Of a DNA stretch of 64,000 nt, positions 34,598 through 48,112 are shown one piece after another; the first letter of the stretch is position 1, and every line of letters begins with the position of its first letter. Source of the DNA: Thalassia testudinum (taxonomy: Eukaryota; Streptophyta; Magnoliopsida; Alismatales; Hydrocharitaceae); the NCBI GenBank assembly GCA_037157565.1, contig JAZHRO010000036.1:23176501-23240500 (forward strand). Reading direction: 5' to 3'. Made by a program: the position numbers and the translations under genes. The notes under the pieces were generated by a model, which saw only the letters and a list, made by a program, of their open reading frames with translations, was not told where the DNA came from and ran no database searches.

Positions 34598-36310
34598 TGT
34601 AGATTTTGTCCCTACCAGGAGGGGTGACGTAATAATTGCAGAAATAAACTATAAAAAATCTCACAAAATATCAATCACACGAGTACACAATAATTTTTAG
34701 GTGGAAATCCAAACCGGGTCAAAACCACCACATAACCCTCTTGAGTTAGTATTTTTCGATCAACCAAGTTGATCAAATCCACTAAACGAATCACTTTAAA
34801 CGAGGGTGATTCAACCTCAATTACAACCACGCTACAAGTGCGAGGGTAGCGTTCCTCAACCCCTTCTCTTCACGAGAAGGATTTTGTCCCACGAAGGAGA
34901 TAGGAATTTGCGAAGCGAATACCCAACCAAATAACAAACATAAAATAATAAATAATCCTATAGAGCCAACAAAGTAATTTCAAACCTAAGCTTCTATAGG
35001 AATTAAGAAACTCCCCTTTGCAAGGAGTGCGTTGCGTCGATGACGCGGGTGCGTGAGCCACGCAATGGCGCAACGTTGCTCTCGTGAACTATGGCGGGAG
35101 TGTGGGTGCGCAAAATAGCTTGATGCTCTATAGATGTAAAACTAGAGCTTAGAGAGCAAGAGAGACACAAAATGGTTTGAAGGTGTATTGCAAGGTGTGT
35201 GTCTTGTGTTTCTTAGGTGTGTGTTGGTGTGCAAGAGGTTCCCCTCTATTTATAGAGGCCTTAGGAAGACTTTGGATGGCTTAGGAAAGACTCCATAGCC
35301 ATTGGGTGCAAAACCCTAGTGAAACAACCCGAAATCAGGAATAATCATTGCACTGACAGGGTTATCGGACGTCTGATTCTGGCAACAGACGTCTGGAAGA
35401 CCACTTTAAGACATCTGAAAATAGGGTCAGACGTCTGATTTTATGCGGGTTTCTTCCTGACTTGAATCATATCTAAACAGGGTTCTTGTGCAAGTCCATT
35501 AGACGACATATAGGATGTCTGGCACTATGTCTGGACGTCTAGAAACCTAATTTTTCTACGGAATGGATTTGCAACGACTAGAAAATCTCTGAGAAGAGAT
35601 TTTCGGGTCAGTCGAGGCAAAATGGTCAATTATCTGACGTCTACAATGTCCTATGGACGTCGGATAAGGCTCTAATGGTCATATTCTGCAGTGTTTGCCA
35701 AGCCAGCCAACGATCCACTAAATGGACGTCTGGTAAGGTCATCAGACGTCTCCTAAGACGTCTAGTCTAAGTTATGGATGTCTGATTTCATCAGACAGAA
35801 CTGAGAACTGCAGCCTAAATGTTATCAAACGTCTAAATCAACAGTTAGACATCTTAAAACACATTATCAGACATCTGATCTTGGAATTAGACGTCTGGAA
35901 AAGTTGTTTGAACCCTATATTGGTTTTCTAAGTTTTCTGCAGAAAACCTAAGTATCCTAGGGTTATGCTGGTGTTCCTAGGACTACTACTACGGTACTTT
36001 GAGGCTCTTTAACAAAGAGTCTAAGTAACAAAAAATAAAGAACAACAAAAGAAACGAAAAATACAATAAGTACAAGAGAAGGAAATCTATCCTATTCTTC
36101 ATCTCCTTCCTTGTTCAATATAGCTCACCTCGCGAATCTCTTCTGTTCTCCATCAAGCTCTTGCAATCCATCCTGGACGCGAGCTCAAACTCCGTCTAAT
36201 CACGTCTCAATTTGCAATTGACCTGAAATCTAAGACTCCAAGTGCAAATGTTAAATAACACATGTTTTGTTATCATTAAAACAAATGATCGTGGTGCTCT
36301 AGCACCAACA
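34598..36310 (-). mobile_element. array E LTR 3
   Basis: 1713 bp, TGTTGGTGC to CTACA on the - strand. Inner group: ACAATGTCC near 35643 in place of GGAAAGTCC. Confidence 0.9.
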
Positions 36311-36657
36311 CTCTCCCCCTTTTTGATGATGACAAAATCATAAATAATAATGCAAAAAATCCTCCCCCTTTTTGACATTATAGAAAAGGTTTGATTGATT
36401 TTAAATGTTCTATAACTCCCCCTTAAAACATGCCCTTCTACAAATTTCTTTCAACAAAGGTAATGTCCTCCCCCTTTTTGTTTACAACAACAAGATAGCT
36501 ATTATTTTTCTCCCCCTTTCTAAAGGAAATTTAGCTACCTTATATCTCCCCCTTAAAAATTGACAATTATAAAAATTGACAATTAGCTTATAATTTTTTT
36601 GCTCCCCCTGTCTAAATGCTTATGAAAAAAAGATAGGGAAAATGGCTTTTACCTCAC

Positions 36658-38388
36658 CTACCATGGCCAATAAAATGGCCCGAATGGTGGTGGTGGATGC
36701 CACATCGGATGGGGCTCCTATCCGTAGTTTGGACGCCCAGGCAATGGCACTGGTCTCTAGTCTGGTGGTCGACATGCGGTGGGTCCATCGTTTGTTCGCC
36801 GTCTCGTCGGTCATCTTGTTCTCCTCCTTGGTCTACTCCTTGGTTCTCCGAACTCAAGTTGACCAGCCTTGAGTTTCTAGGTCCAGTCCTTTGTGTTGTA
36901 GTTATCTCTGAAACCTACAAAACAAGAATCCAATTCTTTTTTCGGTATCCAAGCGGGCTTGGATCCGGATCTGTTAGGGGGTCACCTTGATGGAGATCCT
37001 TTCTCAACCTTAGGGTCATAAAAATTATCTACTTTGTTGATTAATTTGTTGGAGTTTTCCCTAAGACATGCAATTTCTTTTTCTATAATATTCATCTTAG
37101 TCTTTAAATCAAAAATTTCTATTTTTAGGCTAACATTTTCCTCAATCAATTTATTATTTTCATTGAAAAGGTTATTATTTTCTAGTAATAGGTTATCATT
37201 TTTTGGACTAGCTTCAAGATCCTTAAGTTTTATTTCTAACCTATCATTTTCAGATTTAAGAAAAAAAAGATTCTTTTTCATGCTTTTGTTTTCTATCTTT
37301 AGTGATTTACTAAGTTCAAAAAGTTCACTAAAAGCTTCTTGTAAGTCGTAACTAACCTCGTTGTCTGAGTCACTTTCGCTTTTGCTGTTGCTTCCTCTGG
37401 CCATGAAACCGAAGCAAGCGGTTTCTTCTTCTATGGACTTTTCTTCTTCTTCTTCCTCCGAGCTGGAATCGTCCCAAGTGGCTTGGAACACCATCTTAGA
37501 TCTCTTTTCCTTTTCCTTCTTCTTCTCCTTTTTGAGAAGAGGGCACTCTGGTCGTAGTTGCCCTTTCTCGTTGCAGTGGAAGCAACGTCTCGGACTTTCC
37601 TTCTCCTTTTTCTCTTTCGTTAATTCCCTACAAAACTTGGAAATTTTTTTAAGTAAAATTCTAAAGTCTTCGTTGTCGGAACTTACCTCACTATCCAACG
37701 TGTCTCTGAAGGCGAGAATCTCTTTCAGTTTAGGCTCCGGTGTATCCATCTTCTTCTCCTTCAACTTTGTCTCGTAGGCCATTAGATTGCCTAGGAGATC
37801 TTCCATGTTGAGCTCCTCCACTTCGTTTGCCTCCTCGATGGTGGTGACTTTCTATTCCCATTCTGGTCCAAGGGAACGAAGAAGCTTCCCTTGAAGCTCT
37901 CCCTTGATGAAAGCCTTCCCTAAAGCTTTCAAGTTATTTACAATGAGAGTGAACCTAGTGTTCATCTCACTTAAAGATTTGTTAGATTTCATTGAAAATG
38001 ATTAAAATTCTTGAGAAAGTAAATTAATTTTACAGGTTTTTACCTTAGAGGTACCTTCGTGAGTTACCTCAAGTGTGTGCCAAATCTCGTATGTGGTGGC
38101 ACATTGCGAGATTCTATTGAACTCCTCCGAGCTAAGCGTGCAATAGAACGCGTTCAATGTTTTCGTGTTGAGAGAGAGCTCCCAGATCTACTGCTGCGAG
38201 TATCCTCCAGCGGGTTTTTCTGGGATGTCGAAGGGGGTCTCGCACCTGGCCCATATTGTGAAATCGGTGGCTTGAAGCCACGTCCTGATCCGCAACTTCC
38301 AGTAAGGGTAGTTGCTTTCGTCGAAAAACGGTGGACGAGTCGTAGACTGGCCCTCGGAAATCCTACTTGCGAAACTGCTTCCCTCCGT
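36658..38388 (-). pseudogene. E unit 3 gag pseudogene
   Basis: 577-codon frame with no net indel. The start codon is ACG (38386-38388). Stops: TAG in the SQQ segment (near 38187, shared with unit 5), TAA in the EFESF segment (near 38010), TAG after GPEWE (near 37850, shared with unit 1) and the common TGA at 36982-36984. The last 279 codons before that TGA (37821-36982) are open. The zinc knuckle reads CFHCNEKGQ with His replaced by Gln (CAA). Confidence 0.85.
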
Positions 38389-38442
38389 GATCTTCTTGCT
38401 GGGTTGTTACACCGGAACAGCAAGACCTGCTCTGATACCAAC

Positions 38443-40126
38443 TGTAGATTTCGTCCCTACCAAGAGGGGTGACGTAATAATTGCGGAAAATAAAATATAA
38501 ACAATCTCACAAAATATCAATCACACGAGTACACAGTAATTTTTAGGTGGAAACCCAAACCAGGTGAAAACCACCACCTAACCCTCTTCAGTTAGGATTT
38601 TCCGATCAACCAAGTTGATCAAATCCACTAAATGAATCACTTTAAACGAGGGTGATTCAACCTCAATTACAACCACGCTACAAGTGCGAGGGTAGCATTC
38701 CTCAACCCCTTCTCTTCACGAGAAGGATTTTGTCCCACGAAGGAGACGGGAATTCGCGAAGCGAATACCCAACAAAATAACAAAGATAAAATAACAAATA
38801 ATCCTATAGAGCCAACAAAGTAATTTCAAACCTAAGCTTCTATAGGAATTAAGAAACTCCCCTTTGCAAGGAGTGCGTCGAGACGATGACGCGGGTGCGT
38901 GAGCCACGCGATGGCGCAACGTTGCTCTCGTGAACTATGGCGGTAGAGCGGGTGTGCAAAACAGCTTGATGCCCTCTAGATGTAGAACTAGAGCTTAGAG
39001 AGAAAGAGAGACACAAATTGGTTTGAAAGTGTATTGCAAGGTGTGTCTTGTGTTTCTTAGGTGTGTATTGGTGTGCAAGAGGTTCCCCTCTATTTATAAA
39101 GGCCTTAGGAAGACTTTGGATGGCTTAGGAAAGGCTCCATAGCCGTTGGGTGCAAAGCCCAAGTGAAACAACCCGAAATCAGGAACAATCATTGCACTGA
39201 CAGGGTTATCTGGAAGACCACTTTAAGACTTCTGAAAAAACGGTCAGACGTCTGATTTTATGCGGGTTTCTTCCTGACTTGAATCAGATCTAAACAAGGT
39301 TCTTGTGCAAGTCCATCAGACGACATATAGGATGTCTGACACTAGGTCTGGACGTCTGGAAACCTACTTTTTCTACGGAATTGATTTGCAACGGCTAGAA
39401 AATCTCTGAGAAGAGATTTTCGGGTCAGTCGAGGCAAAACAGTCAATTATCAGACGTCTACAATGTCCTATGGACGTCTGATAAGGCTCTAATGGTCATA
39501 TTCTGCAGTGTTTGCTATGCATTCCAATGGTCCACTAAATGGACGTCTGGCAAGGTCATCAGACGTCTCCTAAGACGTCTAGTCTAAGGTATGGACATCT
39601 GATTTCATCAGACAGAACTGAGAACTCCAGCTTAAATGTTTTCAGACGTCTGAATCAACAGTCAGACGTCTTAAAACACATTATCAGACATCTGATCTTG
39701 GAATTAGACGTCTGGAAATGTTGTTTGAACCCTATATTGATTTTCTAAGTTTTCTGCAGAAAACCTAAGTATCCTAGGGTTGTGCCGGTGTTCTTAGGAC
39801 TACTATTAGGGTACTTTGAGGCTCTTTAACAAGAGTCTAAGTAATAAAAAATAAAGAGCAACAAAAGAAGCGAAAGATACAAGAAGTACAAGAGAAGGAA
39901 ATCTATCCTATTCTTCATCTCCTTCCTTCTTCAGTATATCTCTCCTCGTGAATCTCTTCTGTTCTCCATCAAGCTCTTCCAATCCATCTTGGATGCGAGC
40001 TCGAACTCCGTCTAATCACGTCTCCATTTGCAATTGACCTGAAATCTAAGACTCCAAGTGTAAATGTTAAATATCACGTGTTTTGTTATCATCAAAACAA
40101 ATGATCGTGGTGCTCTAGCACCAACA
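38443..40126 (-). mobile_element. array E LTR 4
   Basis: 1684 bp, the shortest. About 27 bp is missing after GACAGGGTTATC near 39210, removing part of two palindrome units. Inner group (ACAATGTCC near 39461). Confidence 0.9.
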
Positions 40127-40457
40127 ATCTCCCCCTTTTCGATGATTACAAAACCATAAATAATAATGCAAAAAATCCTCCCCCTTTTTGACATTATCGA
40201 AAAGGTTTGATTGATTTTAAATTTTCTATAACTCACCCTTGAAACATGCTCTCCTATAAATTTCTTTCAACAAAGGTAATGTCCTCCCCCTTTTTTCTTA
40301 TAACAACAAGGTAGCTATTATTTTTCTCCCCCTTTCTAAAGGAAATTTAGCTACCTTTTATCTCCCCCTTAAAAATTGACAAATAGCTTATAATTTTTTT
40401 GCTCAGCCTATCTAAATGCTTATGATAAAAAGATAGGGTAAATGGCTTTTACGTCAC

Positions 40458-42191
40458 CTACCATGGCCAATAAAAAGGCCCGAATGGTGGTGGTGGATGC
40501 CACATCGGATGGGGCTCCCATCCGTAGCTTGGACGCCCAGGCATTGGAGCTGGTCTCTGGTCTGGTGGTCGACATGCGGCGGGTCCATCGTTTGTTCGCC
40601 ATCTCGTCGGTTTTCTTGTTCTCCTCCTTGGTCTACTCCTTGGTTCTCCCAACTCAAGTTAACCGACCTTGAGTTTGTAGGTCCAGTCCATTGTGTTGTA
40701 GTTATCTCTGAAACCTACAAAACAAGATTCCAATTCTTTTTTCGGTATCCAAGTGGGCTTGGATCCAGATCTGTTAGCAGGTTACCTTGACGGAGATCCT
40801 TTCTCAACCTTAGGGTTATAAAAATTATGTACTTTGTTGATTAATTTGTTGGAGTTTTCCCTAAGACATGCAATTTCTTTTTCTATAATATTCATCTTAG
40901 TCTTTAAATCAGAAATTTCTATTTTTAGGCTAACATTTTCCTCAATCAATTTATTATTTTCATTGATAAGGTTATTATTTTCTAGTAATAGGTTATCATT
41001 TTTAGGACTAGCTTCTAGATCCTTAAGTTTTATTTCTAACCTATCATTTTCAGATTTAAGAAAACTAAGATTCTTTTTCATGCTTTTGTTTTCTATTTTT
41101 AGTGATTTACTAAGTTCAAAAAGTTTATTAAAAGCTTCCTGTAAGTCGTAACTGACCACGTTGTCTCAGTCGCTTTCGCTTTCGCTGTTGCTTCCTCTGG
41201 CCATGAAACCGAAGCAAGCGGTTTCTTCTTCTATGGACTTTTCTTCTTCTTCTTCTTCCTCCGAGCTGGAATCGTCCCAAGTGGCTTGGAACACCTTCTT
41301 AGCTCTCTTTTCCTTTTCCTTCTTCTTCTCCTTTTTGAGAAGAGGGCACTCTGGCCGTAGTTGCCCTTTCTCGTTGCAGTGGTAGAAACGTCTCGGACTT
41401 TCCTTCTCCTTTTTCTCTTCCTTTAATTCCCTACAAAACTTGGAAAATTTTTTAAGTAAAATTCTAAAGTCTTTGTCGTCGGAACTTACCTCGCTATACG
41501 ACGCGGCTCTGAACACGAGAATCTTTTTCGGTTTAGGCTCCCGTGTATCCTTCTTCTTCTGCTTCAACTTTGTCTCGTAGACCATTAGATTGCCTAGGAG
41601 ATCTTCCATGTTGAGCTCCTCCACTTTGTTTGCCTCCTTGATGGCGGTGACTTTTTGTTCCCATTCTGGTCTAAGGGAACGAAGAAGCTTCCCTTGAAGC
41701 TTCCCCTAGATGAAAGCCTTCCCTAAAGCTTTCAAGTTATTTACAATGAGAAAGAACCTAGTGTTCATCTCACTTAAAGATTCCTTAGATTTCATTGAAA
41801 AAGATTCAAATTCTTGAGAAGGTAAATTAATTTTAGAGGTTTTTACCTTAGAGGTACCTTCGTGAGTTACCACAAGTGTGTGCCAAATCTCGTATGTGGT
41901 GGCGCATTGCGAGATTCTATTGAACTCCTCCGAGCTGAGTGCGCAATACAACGCGTTAATATTTTTCGCGTTGAGAGAGAGCTCCAGGATCTGCTGCTGC
42001 GAGTATCCTCCAGCGGGTTTTTTTGGGATGTCGAAGGGGGTCTCGCACCTGGCCCATATTGTGAAATCTATGGCTTGAAGCCACGTCCTCATCCGCAGCT
42101 TCTAGTAAGGGTAGTTGCTTCCGTCGAAAAACTGTGGACGAGTCGTAGACTGGCCCTCGGAAATCCTACTCGCAGAACTGCCTCCCTCCAT
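40458..42191 (-). pseudogene. E unit 4 gag pseudogene
   Basis: 578 codons, in frame throughout (one extra Glu codon in the acidic tract). Stops: TAG replacing Trp in the NYPYW segment (near 42103), TAG in AFIKG (near 41704), TGA at the acidic tract end (near 41163) and TAA at the position where units 1, 2, 3 and 5 have TGA (40782-40784). The knuckle has Phe for Tyr and Gln for His (CAA). The C-terminal extension to PFYWPW is open. Confidence 0.85.
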
Positions 42192-42245
42192 GATCTTCTT
42201 GCTGGGTTGTTATGCCGAAACAGCAAGAACTGCTCTGATACCAAC

Positions 42246-43954
42246 TATAGATTTCGTCCCTACCAGGATGGGTGACGTAATAATTGCGAAAATAAAATAT
42301 AAACAATCTCACAAAATATCAATCACACGAGTACATAGTAATTTTTAGGTGGAAACCCAAACCGGGTGAAAACCACCACCTAACCCTTTTGAGTTAGGAT
42401 TTTCCGATCAACCAAGTTGATCAAATCCACTAAAGGAATCACTTTAAACGAGGGTGATTCAACCACAATTACAACCACGCTACAAGTGCGAGGGTAGCGT
42501 TACTCAACCCCTTCTCCACACTAGAAGGATTTTGCCCCACGAAGGAGACGGGAATTCGTGAAGCGAATACCCAACAAAATAACAAAGATAAAATAACAAA
42601 TAATCCTATAGAGCCAACAAAGTAATTTCAAACTAAGCTTCTATAGGAATTAAGAAACTCCCCTTTGCAAGGAGTGCGTCGAGTCGATGACGCGGGTGCG
42701 TGAGCCACGCGATGGCGCAACGTTGCTCTCGTGAACTTTGGTGGGAGAGCGGGTGCGCAAGACAGCGTGATGCTCTCAAGATGTAGAACTAGAGCTTAGA
42801 GAGCAAGAGAGACACAAAATGGTTTGAAAGTGTATTGCAAGGTGTGTGTCTTGTGTTTCTTAGGTGTGTGTTGGTGTGCAGGAGGTTCCCCTCTATTTAT
42901 AGAGGCCTTAGGAAGACTTTGGATGGCTTAGGAAAGGCTCCATAGCCGTTGGGTGCAAAGCCCAAGTGAAACAACCCGAAATCAGGAACAATCATTGCAC
43001 TGACAGGGTTAACGGACGTCTGCTTCTAGCATCAGACGTCTGGAAGACCACTTTAAGACATCTGAAAATAAGGTCAGACGTCTGATTTTATGCGGGTTTC
43101 TTCCTGACTTGAATCAGATCTAAATAGGGTTCTTGTGCAAGTCCATCAGACGACATATAAGATGTTTGGCACTATTTCTGGACGTCTGGAAACCTACTTT
43201 TTCTATGGAATGGATTTGCAACGGCTAGAAAATCTCTGAGAAGAGATTTTCAGGTCAGTCAAGGCAAAACGGTCAATTATCAGTCGTCTACAATGTCCTA
43301 TGGACATCTGATAAGGCTCTAACGGTCATATTCTGCAGTGTTTGCTAAGCCAGCCAACGGTCTACTAAATGGACGTCTGGCAAGGTCATTAGACATCTCC
43401 TAAGACGTCTAGTCTAAGGTATGGACGTTTGATTTCATCAGACAGAACTGAGAACTTCATCCTAAATGTTATCAGACGTCTGAATCCACAGTCAGACGTC
43501 TTAAAACACATTATCAGAAATCTGATCTTCGAATTAGACGTCTGGAAATGTTGTTTGAACCCTATATTGGTTTTTAAGCTTTCTACAGAAAACCTAAGTA
43601 TCCTAGGGTTGTGCTGATGTTCCTAGGACTACTATTAGGTACTTTGAGGCTCTTTAACAAGAGTCTAAGTAACAAAAAATAAAGAGCAACAAAAGAAAGG
43701 AAAAATACAAGAAGTTCAAGAGAAGGAAATCTATCCTATTCTTCATCTCCTTCCCTCTTCAATATATCTCTCCTCACGAATCTCTTCTGTTCTCCATCAA
43801 GCTCTTCCAATCCATCTTGGATGCAAGCTCGAACTCCGTCTAATCACGTCTCCATTTGCAATTGACCTGAAATCTAAGACTCCAAGTGCAAATGTTAAAT
43901 AACACGTGTTTTGTTATCATCAAAACAAATGATCGTGGTGCTCTAGCACCAACA
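42246..43954 (-). mobile_element. array E LTR 5
   Basis: 1709 bp. The - strand end is CTATA, as in LTR 1. Inner group (ACAATGTCC near 43291). Confidence 0.9.
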
Positions 43955-44284
43955 ATCTCCCCCTTTTTGATGATGACAAAATCATAAATAATAATGCCGA
44001 AAATCCTCCTCTTTTTGACATTATCCAAAATGTTTGATTGACTTTCAATTTTCTATAACTCCACCTTAAAACATGCTCTTCTATTAATTTCTTTTAACAA
44101 AGGTAATGTCCTCCCCCTTTTTTTTTATACCAACAAGATATCTATTATTTTGCTCCCCCGTTCTAAAGGAAATTTACCTACCTTATATCTCCCCACTAAA
44201 AATTGACAATTAGCTTATAATTTTTTTGCTCCCCCTATATAAATGCTTATGATAGAAAGATAGGGTAAATGGCTTTTACCTCAC

Positions 44285-46015
44285 CTACCAAGGCCAGTAA
44301 AATGGCCCGAATGGTGGTGGTGGATGCCACATCGGATGGGGCAACCATCCGTAGCTTGGACGCCTGAGCATTGGCGCTGGTCTCTAGTCTGGTGGTCGAC
44401 ATGCGACGGGTCCATCGTTTGTTCGCCGTCTCGTCGGTCTTCTTGTTCTCCTCCTTGGTCTACTCCTTGGTTCTCCCAACTCAAGTTGACCAGCCTTGAG
44501 TTTCTAGGTCCAGTCCTTTGTGTTGTAGTTATCTCTGAAACCTACAAAACAAGTTTCCAATTCTTTTTTCGGTGTCCAAGCGGGCATGGATCCGGAACTG
44601 TTAGCGGGTCACCTTGACGGAGATCTTTTCTCAACCTTAGGGATATAAAAATTATCTACTTTGTTGATTAATTTGTTGGAGTTTTCCCTAAGACATGCAA
44701 TTTCTTTTTCTATAATATTCATCTTAGTCTTTAAATCAGAAATTTCTATTTTTAGCCTAACATTTTCCACAATCAATTTATTATTTTCATTGATAAGGTT
44801 ATTATTTTCTAGTAATAGGTTATCATTTTTAGGACTAGCTTCTAGATCCTTAAGTTTTATTTCTAACCTATCATTTTCAGATTTAAGAAAACTAAGATTC
44901 TTTTTCATGCTTTTGTTTTCTATTTTTAGTGATTTACTAAGTTCAAAAAGTTCATTAAAAGCTTCTTGTAAGTCGTAACCTACCTAGTTGTCTGAGTCGC
45001 TTTCTCTTTCGCTGTTGCTTCCTCTAGCCATAAAATCGAAGCAAGCGGTTTCTTCTTCTATGGACTTTTCTTCTTCTTCTTCCTCCGAGCTGGAATCGTC
45101 CCAAGTGGCTTGGAACACCTTCTTAGATCTCTTTTCCTTTTCCTTCTTCTTCTCCTTTTTGAGAAGAGGGCACTCTGGTCGTAATTGCCCTTTCTCGTTG
45201 CAGTGGTAGCAACGTCTCGGACTTGCCTTCTCTTTTTTCTCTTCCTTCAATTCCCTACAAAACTTGGAAAATTTTTTAAGTAAAATTCTAAAGTCTTCGT
45301 CGTCGGAACTTACCTCGCTATCTGACGCGGCTCTGAAGGCGAGAATCTTTTTCGGTTTAGGCTCCGATGTATCCTTCTTCTTCTGCTTCAACTTTGTCTC
45401 GTAGGCCATTAGATTGCCTAGGAGATCTTCCATGTTGAGCTCCTCCACTTCGTTTGCCTCCTCGATGGCCGTGACTTTCTGTTCCCATTCCGGTCCAAGG
45501 GAATGAAGAAGCTTCCCTTGAATCTCCCCCTTGATGAAAGCCTTCCCTAAAGCTTTCAAGTTATTTACAATGAGAGTGAACCTAGTGTTCACCTCACTTA
45601 AAGATTCGTTAGATTTCATTGAAAAGGATTCAAATTCTTGAGAAAGTAAATTAATTTTAGAGGTTTCTACCTTAGAGGTACCTTCGTGAGTTACCTCAAG
45701 TGTGTGCCAAATCTCGTATGCGGTGGCGCATTACGAGATTCTGTTGAACTCCTCCGAGTTGAGCGCGTAATACAACGCGTTCATTGTTTTCGCGTTGAGA
45801 GAGAGCTCCCGGATCTACTGCTGCGAGTATCCTCCAGCGGGTTTCTCTGGGATGTCGAAGGGGGTCTCACAGCTGGCCCATATTGTGAAATCGGTGGCTT
45901 GAAGCCATGTCCTCATCCGCAGCTTAAAGTAAGGGTAGTTGCTTCCATCGAAAACCGGTGGACGAGTCGTAGACTGGCCCTCGGAAATCCTACTCGTGGA
46001 ACTGCTTCCCTCCAT
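44285..46015 (-). pseudogene. E unit 5 gag pseudogene
   Basis: 577 codons in frame with an intact ATG. Stops: TAG after YSQQ (45815-45817, shared with unit 3), TAA in the ISQCA segment (near 45733), TAG at the SDNE segment (near 44985) and the common TGA (44609-44611). The knuckle is CYHCNEKGQ with Gln (CAA) for His. The stretch 45619-44984 is open and carries the KEANEVEELNMEDLLGNL-type segment, knuckle and acidic tract. Confidence 0.85.
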
Positions 46016-46069
46016 GATCTTCTTACTGGGTTGTTACACCGAAACAGCAAGACCTGCTCTGATACCAAC

Positions 46070-47780
46070 TGTAGATTTCGTCCCTACCAGGAGTGGTGAT
46101 GTAATAATTGCGGAAATAAAATATAAACAATCTCACAAAATATCAATCACACGAGTACACAATAATTTTTAGGTTCAAATCCAAACCGGGTGAAAACCAC
46201 CACCTAACCCTCTTGAGTTAGGATTTTTCAATCAACCAAGTTGATCAAATCCACTAAACGATTCACTTTAAACGAGGGTGATTCAACCTCAATTACAACC
46301 ACGCTACAAGTGCGAGGGTAGCATTCCTCAACCCCTTCTCTTCACGGGAAGGATTTTATCAGACGAAGGAGACGGGAATTCGCAAAGCGAATACCCAACC
46401 AAATGACAAAGATAAAATAACAAATAATTCTATAGAGCCAACAAAGTAATTTCAATCCTAAGCTTCTATAGGAATTAAGAAACTCCCCTTTGCAAGGACT
46501 GTGTCGAGTCGATGACGCGGGTGCGTGAGCCACACGATGGTGCAACGTTGCTCTCGTGAACTATGGCGGGAGAGCAGGTGCGCAAAACAGCTTGATGCTC
46601 TCTAGATTTAGAACTAGAGCTTAGAGAGCAAGAGAGACATAAAATGGTTTGAAAGTGTATTGCAAGGTGTGTGTCTTGTGTTTCTTAGGTGTGTGTTGGT
46701 GTGCAAGAGGTTCCCCTCTACTTATAGAGGCCTTAGGAAGGCTTTGGATGGCTTAGGAAAGGCTCCATAGCCGTTGGGTGCAAAGCCCAAGTGAGACAAT
46801 CCGAAATCAGGAACAATCATTGCACTGACAGGGTTATCAGACGTCTGATTCTGGCATCAGATGTCTGGAAGACCACTTTAAGACGTCTGAAAATAAGGTC
46901 AGACGTCTGATTTTATGCAGGTTTCTTCCTGACTTGAATCAGATCCAAACAGGGTTCTTGTGCAAGTCCATCAGACGACATATAGGATGTCTGGCACTAT
47001 GTCTGGACGTCTGGAGACCTACTTTTTCTACGGAATGGATATGCAACGGCTAGAAAATCTCTGAGAATGGATTTTCGGGTCAGTCGAGGCAAAACGGTCA
47101 ATTATCAGACGACTACAATGTCTATGGACGTCTGATAAGGCTCTAATGGTCATATTCGACAGTGTTTGGTAAGCCAGCCAACGGTCCACTAAATGGACGT
47201 CTGGCAAGGTCATCAGACGTCTCCTAAGACGTCTGGTCTAAGGTATGGACATCTGATTTCATCAGATAGAGCTGAGAACTCCAGCCTAAATGTTATCAGA
47301 CGTCTGAATCAACAGTCAGACATCTTAAAACACACTATCAGACATCTGATCTTGGAATTAGACGTCTGGAAAAGTTGTTTGAACCCTATATTGGTTTTCT
47401 AAGTTTTCTGCAGAAAACCTAAGTATCCTAGGGTTGTGCCGGTGTTCCTAGGACTACTACTAGGGTACTTTGAGGCTCTTTAACAAGAGTCTAAGTAACA
47501 AAAAATAAAGAGCAACAAAAGAAACGAAAAATACAATAAGTACAAGAGAAGGAAATCTATCCTATTCTTCGTCTCCTTCCTTGTTCAATATATCTCGCCT
47601 CGCGAATCTCTTCTGTTCTCCATCAAGCTCTTCCAATCCGTCCTGGACGTGAGCTCAAACTCCGTCTAATCATGTCTCCATTTGCAATTGATCTGAAATC
47701 TAAGACTCCAAGTGCAAATGTTAAATAACACGTGTTTTGTTATCATCAAAATAAATAATCGTGGTGCTCTAGCACCAACA
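46070..47780 (-). mobile_element. array E LTR 6
   Basis: 1711 bp, TGTTGGTGC to CTACA on the - strand. Inner group (ACTACAATGTC near 47110). Confidence 0.9.
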
Positions 47781-48112
47781 ATCTCCCCCTTTTTGATGAT
47801 GACGAAACCATAAATAATAATGCAAAAAATCCTCCCCCTTTTTGACATTATCAAAAAGGTTTGATTGAATATAAATTTTCTATAACTCCCCCTTAAAACA
47901 TGCTCTTCTATAAATTTCTTTTACTAAAGGTAATGTCCTCCCCCCTTTTTTTTTATAACAACAAGATAGCTATTATTTTTCTCCCCCTTTCTAAAGGAAA
48001 TTTAGCTACCTTATATCTCCCCCTTAAAAATTGACAATTAGCTTATAATTTTTTTTCTCCCCCTATCTAAATGCTTATGATAAAAAGATAGGGTAAAAGA
48101 TTTTTACCTCAC

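Noticed and set aside
34214..34627. 137-codon + strand frame recurring in E units
   Set aside because: Antisense shadow of the gag N-terminal region and primer site; no start context and no domain.
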